A stretch of DNA of 64,000 nt from Adenanthera pavonina (lineage: Eukaryota > Streptophyta > Magnoliopsida > Fabales > Fabaceae): positions 20,062,001 through 20,126,000 of the forward strand of contig JAIVEN010000022.1 in the NCBI GenBank assembly GCA_026686845.1, in the 5' to 3' direction. Positions 13,980 through 27,020 of the stretch are shown here, in pieces. The position numbers and the translations under genes are program-made. The notes under the pieces were generated by a model. The model was not told the origin of the DNA and did no database searches. It was given only the letters and a program-made list of their open reading frames with translations. Numbering within the stretch: position 1 is the first letter of the stretch; each line of letters begins with the position of its first letter.

Positions 13980-16900
13980 TAATTAAAAAAAGGTAAAGCA
14001 TTGGTTTTGCTGAACATTATAGAAATGTAAGCTATTGTTACAAGAATTACTACAGAAGCTACAACAGATGCAATAAGCATTATAATGGGCCTCCATGTAT
14101 TGGTTTTGCAAGAGTCTATCTGACAAAGACCCAAATTTCCATCCACATTAGGAAAAAATAACATCAATATGCAAGTGTTAGTCATGTGTATAACATGATT
14201 TGTGTATCATTGATTAGCATTTGGCACTAGTGATATTAATAAGATACCATAAATGAATACTACTATTATGTTTTAAACTGAATAGCAATAGTAAACAAAA
14301 GAAAAGAGAATTCTTCTAAATATTTCACTATCTAAATAGGAAAAAAAAGGCCATTATGTGTAAACAATGCAATCACTGAGAAGTGAATTTAAAGAGTTTT
14401 GCAAAGAATTTGTGCAAATTACCTCCATGTTAAAGTTGTGCTTGACCTCTCTCCCATAGAGCCTTGGGAATTGAACCTTTGAAATTATTCCCTATCAAAT
14501 TTCTGTGAAAACATCACACGAGAAAATTGCTAGACTTTTGGAACTAAAAGTACTATGCCTATGCTAAAGCATTGCAACTTATAGTAGTTTCAAATTGAAG
14601 TGATTAATATGAAATTCTATGGTTCTTAAATATGATCTCAATTAATCGAAGTGATTTAGCATTCTCAAACATGTCAGGCAAGTCACTATCATATGATAAA
14701 TCAATAGAATTGGTTAATACAAAACTAAAAATTATAAGTGTGTATTAGTGCAAAATCAAAGGTACCATGCAATTTCCAAATGCAAAACACATCACACAAA
14801 TGTTAGGGACTAACAAAGAGTAATAAAACCATGAGTGGTCTTCACCACAATATATGCATACATACATATGCATACATATATATATATGAACTAATGCCAT
14901 CCACTTAAAATAGTACTACCCTGAATGCTCTCCTTTTGCTCCTATGAACTAGCACCACAATATATGTGCCAAGTCATATCAACCATGAATACAAGCTATG
15001 GTGTTTAAGTTATTTGAGTCATAGCAATTCTTGAAAGTGGTTTTGACCATTTCAGGACTAGATGACAATCTAAGTCAAATAAGTTAACAAAAATTGGAAG
15101 AAATAATAATAATTAGAAGGATAAAAGTTGTATAAAAGAAAAAAACAAGTTAATAAATACTAATCCACATCAGCCCTTTTTTCCAATAATCAGGTAGAAT
15201 CATTGTGCAATTTAAAATTAACACAATTAATAAACAACAAATAATATGTTTAAAAACTTCATAATTCATACTAATAATTTATTTAATCATAATTTCAACT
15301 CATGTTTTCAAGCACTGACCATAATGAATGCTTTACCTATTATAAAGCCATCACAACCACTATGATATGATGAGATGTCTAGAGTCTAAAATAGCAATGC
15401 AATTTCCAACCACTATGACTGATTGTACTGATTCAATTTCTTGCCAATAATGAACCCAAATCAAGGATTACCAAACCCTTTTTATTTTTTCAACATTGAA
15501 GCGCATGTCCACAAAGCCTGTAATGCTGTAGTAATTTTTTGACCTGGCTTCATAAGACTAACACCACGAGGAGTATCTGTAAATATCACAATAACATAAA
15601 CTCTTTCAACGAAGCTAAGGTCTCAAAGATTCACAAATAGAGTGCCCATTCCAATCATATAGAGCTTCAAGGGGGTAGAAAACTATTCAATACACTGTTT
15701 CATCAACTAATATATGGCAACAAAAGAAAGAAAGAGGAAGCACCAGTGAGTATCACCTCTTGGGCAACTGCATACAATAAGCATTGAATTAGGCAAATAG
15801 TAATATGCTTGAAGAATATGGCATAATTTATAAGTGGTTGAACAAAGATAGAAGGGTCTATAGGTATTTCACTTCCAAAAGCTTTAGATTCCCCTAGAAA
15901 GAAGCTGTGTATAACTAAATGCAAGACCAACAGAACTACATGCAAGTTTTTGTAAATTGTTACACCTGTATAGGTGTCAAAAAGTCTATTGGGGATTTAT
16001 CAACTTTAAGATAGCTAAGACATCTAGTTGTATAAACCTAGCTTTCCTACCTAAGTTATTGAAAGCATAAGATGGTTGCTAGTTGCCACCAAACTAGTCA
16101 TATGATGGTCAAAAGCTCAAAAAGTAATGTGATTCATACAAAGCAAATATGAACTCTATCACATCATACCAAGGGAAACTTGATATGTATGTGTATGAGA
16201 ATGATGGAGGGAGAACTCAGGGGAATTTCAATAAACTGAATGCATCATTTCATGGTTCCCTGATTTCAGTCAATAATAAGGGAAGCCAATTTGTCTTGTA
16301 AGGTCTGTTAAAAAATAACTCAGTTCTTAGACCATCATTCTAAGCCCATAATAAGCAATCAACTTGCTCACAAGACAAGAGCCAACATAAAGAAAGCTCA
16401 CATCCTGCTCAAGTTAAAATTTGTTGAAAGCAACATTGTTTCTTTGTTCATATGGCACATTTCCTCTTGTCTCTTCACTAACATTTCTCACCTACATATT
16501 ACATTTAAAAAGAGCCATAAGGATCATCACTTTATATTTTCATTGAAAAGAAATTGATTATAGGAATAAAGTTTCAAGAATCTGTAATCAACTTTGAAGC
16601 CATTGAACAAGAAAAATAGTGTATATTAATCACCCAAAAGGCAGCCAATAATGTTGAAAACAACTTGGCTATTGTCAAATGAAATAAGAAAATGAGATCA
16701 TTCTATAAAAATAAAGAGAAAAACAAGACAATGAGAATATGTCACAAAAATTCAATTAGGTTGCTAGAAACTTATAATGAAAATTTGTTTTGCTATTATT
16801 CTGTTGGTCCTTGCTATGGAAGTATTGAAAGGTAACCCCACTATCCAATTTCCTTTATGGATGAGTTACCACAATGAAGCTCATTCATAACATCAACCCA

Positions 16901-17930
16901 AACTTCTAAACCACAATAGCTAGTGCCAAAATGTGAATATTCAAATGAAGAATCACTTTTGTGAAAATAAAATTATATGTAAGAGGATAAGCATCAGTAA
17001 AAGGAAGAAGAAAGCCCAGAGCTCATATATGTACACCACTTATCTTAAATATAGAACATAAACTTGACATTAGATAATCACAAAGAATCCAATCAAGTGG
17101 GTAGTTCATAATGTTGCATTAGTTATGGCTATGACTACATCAAACCAAGATGACAAATAGCCAAAATTTACAAAAAAAATTATATGTTTAATATATTTAA
17201 ACTAATTTGTACTAAAATCATCTAGAAATAGTGTAACAAAAAATTATAATAGCATAAATTCGAAATTTTCAAACTCATTAATAATTTCATAAAAAAACTA
17301 CAGGATGGAGTAAGGAGCCTAAGATCCAAGGCAGGGAGGGAGTGAGGGAAGGAGGCCAGATGAAGTACACCCCTGTCTGGCTCTTCAAATAGAAAACAGA
17401 GTATGTACATTCTAATCTAGAAAGAATAGGGCATAATTTTAAGTATAAGTGGGACATTAGCTTCTTCTACTTCTAGTTCTCATTTACAAGTAGTGAAAAT
17501 TCCTAAATCGTTCTCTATTACAGCCTATGAGACGATACACACCAATGCAATGCACGAAGAAAGAAGAATTTAGCTGAAACAAGTGTGAGAGAGAGAGAGA
17601 GAGCAAACTTTTTGAGCGAGAGAGAGCACCAACAGCTGAGTTCTAACATGTCAATTTTCACATCACCAAGTCACTGATATCATTATGTTTTCATTAATTT
17701 ATGTTTAAAATATTTTCAAATTAAATTGAAAAAAAAAAAGAAATGAATCATTACAAATAATTGACTTCTAAATAAAACTTAATCTTGAAAATTTTTTTAT
17801 CATAAAATGAGTTAGATAAATGTGCCAAGATTAAAAAAATGCTTTGTTAACATTTGAAAATGGTTTTTATTGTATTTTTTGTTACTATACTTAAAAGTGT
17901 TAGTGATAAGTACACTTTTTATTGTATTTC
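13980..17930. other. Interior of the inverted-repeat segment, no supportable gene
   Basis: Open frames are short and unrecognised. There is a TA/CATA-rich microsatellite at about 14856-14887 and a (GA)n run at about 17587-17603. 17280-17400 is locally GC-richer, but its 62-codon minus-strand frame shows no domain. Confidence 0.5.
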
Positions 17931-18447
17931 ACAAGTCAAAGGATAAAAAGGAAAGAAAATAAATTTAAAAGACCAAAATGAATTCTAATATAAAATTAAG
18001 GGACCCAAAGTATACTTTTACCAATTTATTACTCTTGGAAGAATTTGACATAATTTCAATTCTAAGAACTTAGTTAGAAAAGTTACATTGCTGAACACAA
18101 AGCCAAAGTTGGATTCTACTATGGTATAATTATTGACGCTATCTAAAAATCTTTGAAATCGATGAGTTTTGGTTTTGAAGAAATTTTGAGTTTTAGTACA
18201 TAGGGTTTTGATAAAGAAGATGTGGAATTTTGACAAAGAAGATTAACAACTAAGAAAGTGAGAGAAAAATGTAAACACATTTGAAACTAAAGTTGGCAAA
18301 AAGAAAGCATAATATGGACATATACATAATTATGATTTTCTATCTATTGCCCCTAGGAATGAGTGACCCGCAAAGTCAAATCCTCAACGACTTGGGCTAA
18401 TGAAATTAGATCATTGTGCAAAAGAAGGTAAGGGAAAAGGCTCTTAG

Positions 18448-21400
18448 TGTAACATCCCAAGTTGCATAAAGAATGCCATTATATGTTTAAAGATATGGGA
18501 AATGTGACATGTGATGCATGAAAAGATGAAAAAGGAAGTAAGATGATAATTTTACTAGCCTAGTCTCTAATTGAAATTAATTTCCCATATGGTCCTTAGA
18601 AAGAATTATATTTGGTCTGTAATTAGATCTAATTTTTCATAAGGCCCTTAACAAGGATTAATTCCTGAATTGAACTAAAAATTACTAGATAATACTTGAA
18701 AGAATAAGTATTTGTGTTTTGACGGGCTCAAGGGTAAAAAGTCATTTTACCAACTAGAAGAAAAATTAGAAAATTACATTTTAGTCCCTAGAAAAGAAAA
18801 TTCTACTCATTGTTAGTCCTTGGGGGAAATTATAAGAAAGAATCTGGAAGAATTAAAAATTATAATTTTACTCTAGATCAAGGCCAATTTCATAATTTTT
18901 AAAATTTTTGTCAAAAGGAAGCTTACAACGAGCTGGACCCAATGGAATACTATTTAGAGGCTAACTGATTTAGTATGAATTTATAATTAGTACTGAATAT
19001 CAAAAAGCAAATATTATACCCAATAAAGAATTGTGGACCCTGAAAAATGCAATACGAAAATAGGGACAATATGTGGAACCCACCCAAATATATTTTGGGT
19101 TGAGAAAATGAATTTGGTCCAGATACAAATTTAGAATAATCATATATCAATTAAGTGACAAATTACGGCGAAAGAAATTAATCGATAAGGGTAAAATTTT
19201 TTGGCAAAGATTATTTTGAACTGATAAAAATTATGGAGTAGTTTTTGACCAAAATACCCTTTCTATGGCATGCTCACAGCTGCAAGGGACAAGGAGGGAA
19301 TTTATTTATTTGATTAAAGTGAATTATCTCATTAAAATTAACTAAGGTTGGTCACTTAACCTAGAATACTATTCATCCATTTGATATCTCTCCTCCAAGA
19401 CATGAGTTAAGTGCTTCAAGTGAGGTAGAGAGCTCTCATGTGTAGCCAACAAGAGAGCCAAGGCGTTACACAGAGGAAAAAAGGAGAAGAGAAAAAGGAA
19501 GCAAGGAACTTGAAGTTTAAAGATCAAGTAACAAGGTAAGGTTTTCTACTATGTTAAGTTACTTCCTGGGGTAGTTTGTGATGTTTTCATGGAGTATTCT
19601 CTTCCCTCTCTTCATGCTAAGATTTTGGTCAAATGCTAGGATATGTAGATGAGTTTTCATGTAATAAACCTAAGAGAACCATGGAATAGTTGTTAAATCA
19701 AGTGTTTTGATGATTCTGAACAACTAGAGCTTGGAAAAATGATATTAAAGGAGAATGAGAACATACATGTGAAGAAATCCAAGAAGAAATATGTGAAAAA
19801 TTAGTCATTAGGATTTCTCACAATGTACACAGGGGTAAAAGGCCTCAATCTTGACTTACACAAACTTCCACTGCATTTAAATGTGTTTTTCATGTTATCC
19901 TGTATTAACATATGTTAGTTTTGAGAAACATTGACTAACAGACGAATTTTGAATTGATAAAGCTTATATATGTTGTTTAAAATTCATATTTTGCTAACTG
20001 AAATTCGAAGTTTCAGAGATATCACCTCTAGCAGATGAATTTCAGGTGTTGAAATTCAAATTTCGAGTCAAGTATAGTTAGTGGAAAGTGCAAAATTCAT
20101 CTAAAATCATGTCAATATTTATCTGATATTGAAGTACAAAAAGTTTTAAAGATAGTCCATCTGATAGATAAATTTTGAATCTCAAAATTCGAATTTTAGA
20201 ATGAAGACTTGTAAGTCTGCTTAGAAGTATCTTTGATAGAGGAATTTTGAAAGTGCAAAATTTAAATTTTGAAAGGTAGAACTCTTGTACCATATTAAGT
20301 TGAGCTTTGACAAATGAATTTTGGGCCTCCAAAATTCAAATTTCGAGAGCTCTGTAAAAATATGAGACAATTGTTCACATCCAACATATGCACTTTGGAT
20401 ATGAAAATTTGTATGTTTTAACAAAGGAAATATTTGACAAAATTCAAATTCAAATTTCACTCTTGAATAGACAAATTTTAGAAGTTCAACGTTAAAGATT
20501 TCAGCTTATGGTCTCTGTGAAATTCATCTATTGGCATCCAAAATTTGAATTTCAGTGTGTCAGATGCATTAAATACAGTTGGTGAATGGATAGTTAAGAT
20601 GCAAATCTATAAATAAAACTTCATTTAAAGTTGTGGGTAAGAAATCTATGTTGTAAATACCGAAATTATGCTAAAATCTTTAGTCAAAGCCTTTTACTCT
20701 CTTACACTTCATTTACTGCACTTCAACTATCTCATTTACTCCATATTAGAGAGTTTTCATTCTATACAAAAATTTTTCTTCATCTAGAAGAAGGATATTC
20801 TTGTGAGGGGTTATCACAAGAGATTTGGGAAACACTTTGTAAAAGTACAAAGTGTAACTTTGAAGGCTCTTAGAATAGAGCACCAACTTATACTATGGTA
20901 TTACAAGGAGTCCACTAAATTCTTGTAAGATAGTGGAAAATCTCAAGTGGTGGCTTGAGGGTTGGACGTAAGTTAAGTGGTCAGATCAAACCAAGATAAA
21001 TTGTGTCCTTTTCTCTTTTACCTTGCATTTGCTTTATTACTCTGTATTCTATTTTCTGCAAAACTTTTACTATCACTATTCTATCATGTTTTTGTAGAAA
21101 ATTTTGAACTTCCCAATTCACCCCCCTCTTAGGAAGCTAGCAAACCTAACAATAGCCACATGAAGCATGATTTTGGGACTTATTTGAAACTATGTAAAGG
21201 AAATCATTTTCTTCCAATTTCATACATAATTTCGGCCAAACAGGGGTTTCTCTTAGATTTAAAATTTCACTATTTTAAGGTCAAAAATGGATTCCTTGGA
21301 TCTAAAATTGGTAAAAACAAGTGTTGGTTCAAAGAAAAACCAAAAGGAATGCAAAGTGAAAATTTAAGGATTTGGTGAGTATTGTGAGATATTGAACTAG

Positions 21401-22942
21401 GAACTAGTGTCTTATTTACTTCATTGGTGTTATGTCTAGGTTCAAGTAAATTGGATAAGTGATTAAAAGTGGCCTACAAAAGGTGAAAAGTAAGGGAAGG
21501 CCATAATGTAGCAAGTTACAAATTTCCAAGTTATGCTTTATATAATTTGACTTGAATTTTATGAATTTGTTGTTATGCCATATGTTTGTTTTGATTTTTT
21601 GTGATGTGGGACGAGTTAAATGAGGGGGGTTTGTGATCCTAGGATATCCAAATTATAAAAGGAAACTCTACCAAAATTTTTATGAAATTGTTATGGCATT
21701 TATGTTTAAAGAATTTGAATGATATTTTCATGAAATGTAAATGATATATGATTGCATGATTAAGTGTTGCTCCTAAGATTCTTTGACTCTCACAATTCCA
21801 AACACTAACCATGCTAGGGCAAGAACATGGAAGTATTCAAGGAAAAAACAAGAAGAATGAAGAAGAAATTGATGAATGAGTTGTTCATGCAAGTATTGAT
21901 GTTAAGTTTTGATAATATGTATAAATTTATATGTAAAGGCTAAACTTTGTTTGATGCCTTGGATAGGTTCCCTTAAGTTTATATGTTGTTATGCATGGAT
22001 TTGGAATAATGAATAATGATGTATTATGTTTATGAAGTTTGATTATATAAGATATGACATAATTTTGTCCAAGATGACCATAAGTGATTAGAATAGAGAC
22101 ACTCTATTTGAAATAGAATATTTAGTATAAGTTCATATATGCTTATAAATTAGACATAGTCCATAGAGCAAAAGATCACTCAATTTATCAAAGTATATGA
22201 TTTATAATAAATTTCTAAAATAAGGGGTAAAAAATTGGACAGTAAGAAAATTTGAAATCTTCACTATGAACATTGGATATTTCATAATGCATTGTAAAAT
22301 TGTGAAGAGTATGAAAAATTTAATGTTTGCATATGGAAAGATCTATGACTTAGGGCTAAAATGCCACTGATTTGGAAGTAATTAAAGTTATAAAAGATGA
22401 GTTATGCATATTTTCCTAAAATTGTTCCAGTGAAAAAAGTGTTCTGACCCTTGATAGTTTAAGTTAATGCTATGCTCAATTCCAGCAGAATAAATATACA
22501 ATGAAAATTTTTCTAAAAAGCAAACATGTAGATCTTCAAATTACATAAAGAAGGCACGAAATGGCTAAGGTTAGAATGAGAAATAAAATTTTTATATTAA
22601 GACCAAAATCCTAGAAAAGTGAAAAAAAAACATATGAACAGTAAAACTCATGCTAAATATTGTATTAATTGATATGATTAAAGTCCTATTCAATTTTTTT
22701 CCATATAGAGAATATTTTAAGCTACTTATAGAGACTTGAATCACTTTTATACGAATTATATATAATTAGTTGTGAATTTCCAAATTTCAGTTGGTCAAAG
22801 AGACTTACCAATTGAACAATAACTCAAAGTTGTAAATTTTTCTATTTTAATCCGTCAAGTGATTCAAGTTTCTAAGCATGATTAAATGGACTTAAGTAAG
22901 GTACAATACATGGGAAATGAGGTCTAAAGTTAAGGTGTTATA
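18448..22942 (+). mobile_element. Gypsy-type (Tekay/Del-like) solo LTR, interrupted
   Basis: It begins TGTAACATCCCAAGTTGC and ends AAGGTGTTATA, close to the TGTAACATCC...GGTGTTACA ends typical of Tekay-type Gypsy LTRs. The flanks CTTAG (18443-18447) and CTCAA (22943-22947) match at only 3 of 5 bases, so the target duplication is weak or decayed. After removing the nested 1.46-kb Copia LTR it is about 3.0 kb. A second copy on the other strand at 59531-62763 aligns at several places (for example ACTTAAGTCCATTTAATCATG there and its inverse near 22885), which confirms the boundaries. Confidence 0.72.
19686..21156 (+). mobile_element. Solo Copia LTR nested in the Gypsy LTR
   Basis: The LTR proper is 19691-21151 (1,461 bp), beginning TGTTAAATCAAGTGTTTTG and ending CAAACCTAACA. 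The flanks ATAGT (19686-19690) and ATAGC (21152-21156) agree at 4 of 5 bases. It is the inverse of the LTR family at 11.3 kb and 39.8 kb, with the shared CCCAATTCACCCCCCTCTTA block near its end and many GACGAATTTT repeats. It is shorter than its relatives and more diverged, so it is an older solo LTR in the opposite orientation. Confidence 0.85.
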
Positions 22943-23655
22943 CTCAACTATCTAGCTGAGAACACAACATGGACCATTAGGCTCGAGCTAATTGGCAGAG
23001 GAGGAAATGCAATTTGCTAATGAGGGGCAACTTAGCAAAGCCACATGGGTAGTTACCAACTTGGGGAGAATGAGTAGAACAAAAAATCATAGTCGAGTGA
23101 ACTGACCACTTTTCTTCATTGTGGATATTTTGAAAGATTGAACATGAATTGAACTTATGATTTCTTGAAAGAAGTCAGCTTTCTTATAGAAATTTGATTA
23201 AATGAGACATCATTCGCACTTTAGTTATCTATTATGGATTCACTACATAGAGGCGAGATTATTAAAGATTCAAAGGTCTTTAGTTACAGAACCATAATTG
23301 AACACCCACTTTAATCGAAAGCAAAAGGTAGTGCAACATGAAGACCAAGCATCTCAAGGACTGAACTAGGCAACTTCGATGACTTAATAGTGACTAGAAG
23401 AAAGTTCTTTTCAGCTTTTATCAACTTGATGGAATAACAAGACTATAAGAGGTGTGTAGCCAATTAATATTAGATTGAACTTTCTTCTTCCTTTCTTGGG
23501 TAGCAATGAAGGTAAGCGGAGTGGATTAGTAGATTGAAGTGCAAGAGCATAGTAGTCAAAGAGTAAACCAAAGAAAAAAGACTTTTGAAGAACTATGTTC
23601 AAAAGCCCATGATTTGTTGAAATTAAGGGAAGAAGGAGTGGGTAAGTGGGGGAAT
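22943..23655. other. Unassigned DNA between solo LTR and SINE
   Basis: It has mixed composition, less AT-rich than most of the window. The only frame above 80 codons (minus strand, 23411-23668) shows no recognisable domain. Confidence 0.5.
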
Positions 23656-23659
23656 TCTT

Positions 23660-23875
23660 TCTGAGCACTTATTTTAACTGGTAAGGGGTTGTACCCTCTT
23701 AACCAGAGGTCTCAAGTTCGAGCTTTGGGAATACAGTAATCTTAAATACTTGGTGGTAGAGTTTGCCACCTGAAAGGATCTGACCCAGCTTGATACAGAT
23801 TAGTTTGGGTCTCGATAAATCTTTCAATTGAAGTGGGGTAGGCGTAGGATACCAAGTGCATATACAAAAAAAAAA
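23660..23875 (+). mobile_element. tRNA-derived SINE
   Basis: A tRNA-like head carries a box A-like TAACTGGTAAGGG (about 23675-23687) and a box B-like TCAAGTTCGAGC (about 23711-23722). The spacing is that of an RNA polymerase III internal promoter. A tRNA-unrelated body of about 140 bp follows, then an A-run at 23866-23875. This is the architecture of plant Au/TS-type SINEs. The head is too diverged to fold as a functional tRNA. The exact 5' end and target duplication are not clear. Confidence 0.6.
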
Positions 23876-25400
23876 GTGATATTTGGCTTTTGTAGTAATT
23901 AATTATTCAATATCAAAAGAGAATTAGAATTTTTTTTTCCCGCTTTATAAAGATGGGGTTGGTTGGTGTGAGTGAAAGGTGTTAAGGGAAGAAAATCTCT
24001 TCCCTACTCATTCATTCTTCAATTACGATTTTCTTGTTGATTAACGTTTCCTATGCTTCTTATTAATTGGGCAAGATCTATGAATTAGTCCTTTTCAATA
24101 AATAGATAAAATAAAAAGTTACCTATGCCCCCAATTTGTCTGATGGTAAGGAGCTCAATCAACTCCCTAAAAAATCTCATTTTAATTTGAATAAGCCCCT
24201 TTTGGGCTTCTCTTATCATCCCTCCAAGCAGTCAAATTGAATTGGTCACCTCTGCCTTCTCATTTAGTGAATCTCTAAGGGGCGTAATTAATCCAATCTC
24301 TCACTCAATCGGTCAACTGCATTGACATTAGCGCATTTGATTTTTTTTCTTTTCCAAAAGCTATTGAGATACCCTTGTCTTATTACTGAGTTTTTTCTTC
24401 TCAAAGAGTAGCTAGCTCATTTCTTCATCCACCATTGAATTAGAAATTACTTAATGACCCATGATGGCTTTTCTTGAAGAGAATCAACTGAATCAAGAAA
24501 ATTGCTATGTGCTCTATTTATCCTCCACACCCTCCTGACTCCATAGGGCTCCATGGAGCTAAGAAGGTAGGACAGGAGTCAAGTGATTCACATCCCATTC
24601 ATAAATCTTCTGTTGAGATGTAACCAACTTTCTCAAGAGAGATCAGAGGTGGGGAAAGGTTTGATTTCAAATGAGGATGCACAATAGAATAACATGGTTG
24701 TTGTGTTCAATACGTTCTTGTTCATCTTTGTCTTCCTTGGTCAGCTTAGTTTGAGTAAGAAATCAGGGAATTTCATCTTTACTTTGTCTCTTGCCATAGT
24801 AGTTTGAGAATAAAAAATATTTTCACTTTCATCTTTAATAATATTAGACACTATCCATAATTTGTAAATGACTAGCAATGCACACAATATAGGGTATATT
24901 TGATAAAAAAAGATATTTAGTTCTATTTTTACATATATGATAAATGGGATTTAATATTGAATATCTAAATTAGTTAATTAAAAAGCTCTAAACTTATGAT
25001 ATGAACTATCTTCCATTATATTTATAACAAAAATAATCTTGTCTAAATGCTACAAGTGTCATTCTTCATTTGTCACAAGTGACATCCTAAATTAGTAACA
25101 ACTAATGTTATTATATTTTTATTTATATATTTTTAACTTTAAATTTTAATTTTATTCAACCCAATATAAATTTGAATTTAGTATGTAATTAATTTAATAC
25201 AATTTAATTAATATTAATATAAACTATAAAATTCATATCAAGTTTGGTGTTCCTCAATGTTTATTATATTCATATATTTTTAAAAATTATATAAAGAAGA
25301 TTGTTTCAAGGATATTCATAATAGATAACAATAAATGCAACTGCAACATTAAAAAAAATATCTATATTTGTAAATTGTAAACTAATTACTTCAACAAAAA
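23876..25400. other. Intergenic DNA without a supportable gene
   Basis: No frame of useful length. 24000-24780 is less AT-rich and may be old repeat or pseudogene sequence, and 24830-25400 is AT-rich. Nothing recognisable was found on either strand. Confidence 0.5.
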
Positions 25401-25710
25401 AACAAAAACAAAATTTAGTCCTTTAATTTTATGCCAAGTTTTAATCTAATCCTTTAATATTATTAAGTTTCTGTTTGATCCTTTCACTTTCATAACATAA
25501 CATAATTAGAAGTTTTTTTTTTCAACAATGGCAATTTTACTTAACAAAAAAAAATGTTGTAATTTTTCAAGACAACCAAGCAAAATAAAATTAAATAGAT
25601 TCAAAGTAGTTTATTTACAATAATTTTATTAATCCATTTAAAGCAAATATTTTTCTTAGAGATAAGTGTACTTTTAGTTTTTCATTTTGGTCTTTTATTA
25701 AGTTTTATTA

Positions 25711-25989
25711 TGCTCCCTCCGGTCCAAAATATAAGTCTTATTTTACTAATTGCACAAGAATCAAGAAAAGTAGTTTTACTTATTAGATATGTCAAAAAAT
25801 ACATTATTTTCCAATAATATTTCTATTTAATGTATTACATTTAAGGTTCGTTATCTCTCCTATATTTAATTGCAGATAAGGATAAAATTGGAAAATAACA
25901 TTTAATGCTCTAGAAAATATCAAATAGGACTTATATTTTGAATCAAAACAAACTGTTGAAATATGACTCTTATTTTGGACGGGAGGGAA
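25711..25989. mobile_element. Stowaway-like MITE
   Basis: A 279-bp element with inverted ends TGCTCCCTCCGGTCCAAAAT and TTTTGGACGGGAGGGAA, flanked by TA on both sides (25709-25710 and 25990-25991). CTCCCTCCGTCC-type ends with a TA duplication define Stowaway (Tc1/mariner) MITEs. It has no coding capacity. Confidence 0.8.
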
Positions 25990-26357
25990 TAGTTTTTTGG
26001 CTTTTAAAGTGTAGTAAAAACTTAATTGCTAACATCTTTAAGTAAGTTAATGGAAAATAATGATTTAGCATGCTCAAAAGACAACTCATTACTATTATTA
26101 TATATTGGGGGAATTATAGTTTAGAGTCACTTTCTGAAATGAATAACAAATAAAGACTTTTGATTCATAAAAAAGTGGTAAAATTTGAAAATTGAATATT
26201 AACAAAGTCCTATTAGTTATTGATTCTGAAAACTGGTCATAAATTGTAATTCCTCCATATATATTCATTACCCTTGTAGTTATAATCTTTGGCAAAAAAA
26301 ATCTTATAATTATAATTGAAATAATTTTAAAGTCTTAAAAATAATCAATTATAACCT

Positions 26358-26970
26358 TAACCCTTTTCTTGGAAGGGGAGAAAAGAGGGGTGAGAAAAAA
26401 GTGTGAAGGAAAATTGTAAAGAAAATTATAATTTTTTCTTACTTGGTTATGAGGGGAAAATAATGCTTGGACCCCATGTGTTTTCTCCTCAACTTTTCTC
26501 TTCCAAAATGAAGAGATTTTGGTGAGAAAACTTTACTTCTAAAATTACCTCACCATTTTTTTTTAACTTTCCCAAATTTTTTTTTCAATTTTACCATTAT
26601 TTTAAAATTATTGAAATCAATGTATAAAAAATAATTTAAAAATTTAAAAATTAAGATTGGATAAAATAATTTTTAATCAAGAATAAAATCAAAATTATAT
26701 TTTAATTTCATTTATTAATATAATATGAAAATTATGTAAATAATACGATAGAATAACAAGTTTTATTATATGTAAATATTTTTCTGAAAATAATAAAGAT
26801 ATTATTATTAATTTAAAATTAGTCACTTTTCTCTCCTCTTTATTTTCTTCTCTTTAACTAAGCATATGGAGAGAAAATTACACCCTATCCCCCACTATTC
26901 TCTTCTCTTCATTTTCTTTCCACCCATTTTCTCTCCCCTCATTTTCTCTCCTTAGTCAAGTTGAGGGTAA
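26358..26970. mobile_element. Tourist-like MITE
   Basis: The element is 26361-26967 (607 bp), with imperfect inverted ends that begin CCCTTTTCTTGGAAGGGGAG and end CTCTCCTTAGTCAAGTTGAGGG. It is flanked by TAA at 26358-26360 and 26968-26970. A TAA trinucleotide duplication fits PIF/Harbinger (Tourist) MITEs. The purine-rich left arm faces a pyrimidine-rich right arm. Not coding. Confidence 0.6.
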
Positions 26971-27020
26971 AATTAAAATTTATTGCATCATCTTGCTTAT
27001 GAGTATCTTTAAATGTAAGA

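Larger units (their letters stand above)
13248..18023. mobile_element. Segment bounded by diverged inverted repeats (about 85 bp)
   Basis: The left arm (about 13248-13335, core AGTCCCTTGATTTTA) and the right arm (about 17938-18023, inverse core TAAAATTAAGGGACC) align in inverted orientation over roughly 85 bp with scattered mismatches. This suggests a long-TIR DNA transposon. I see no convincing target duplication and no transposase. The family is unassigned. Confidence 0.4.

Noticed and set aside
23660..23730. A tRNA gene
   Set aside because: The acceptor and anticodon stems do not pair. Box words plus an A-tail fit a SINE head.
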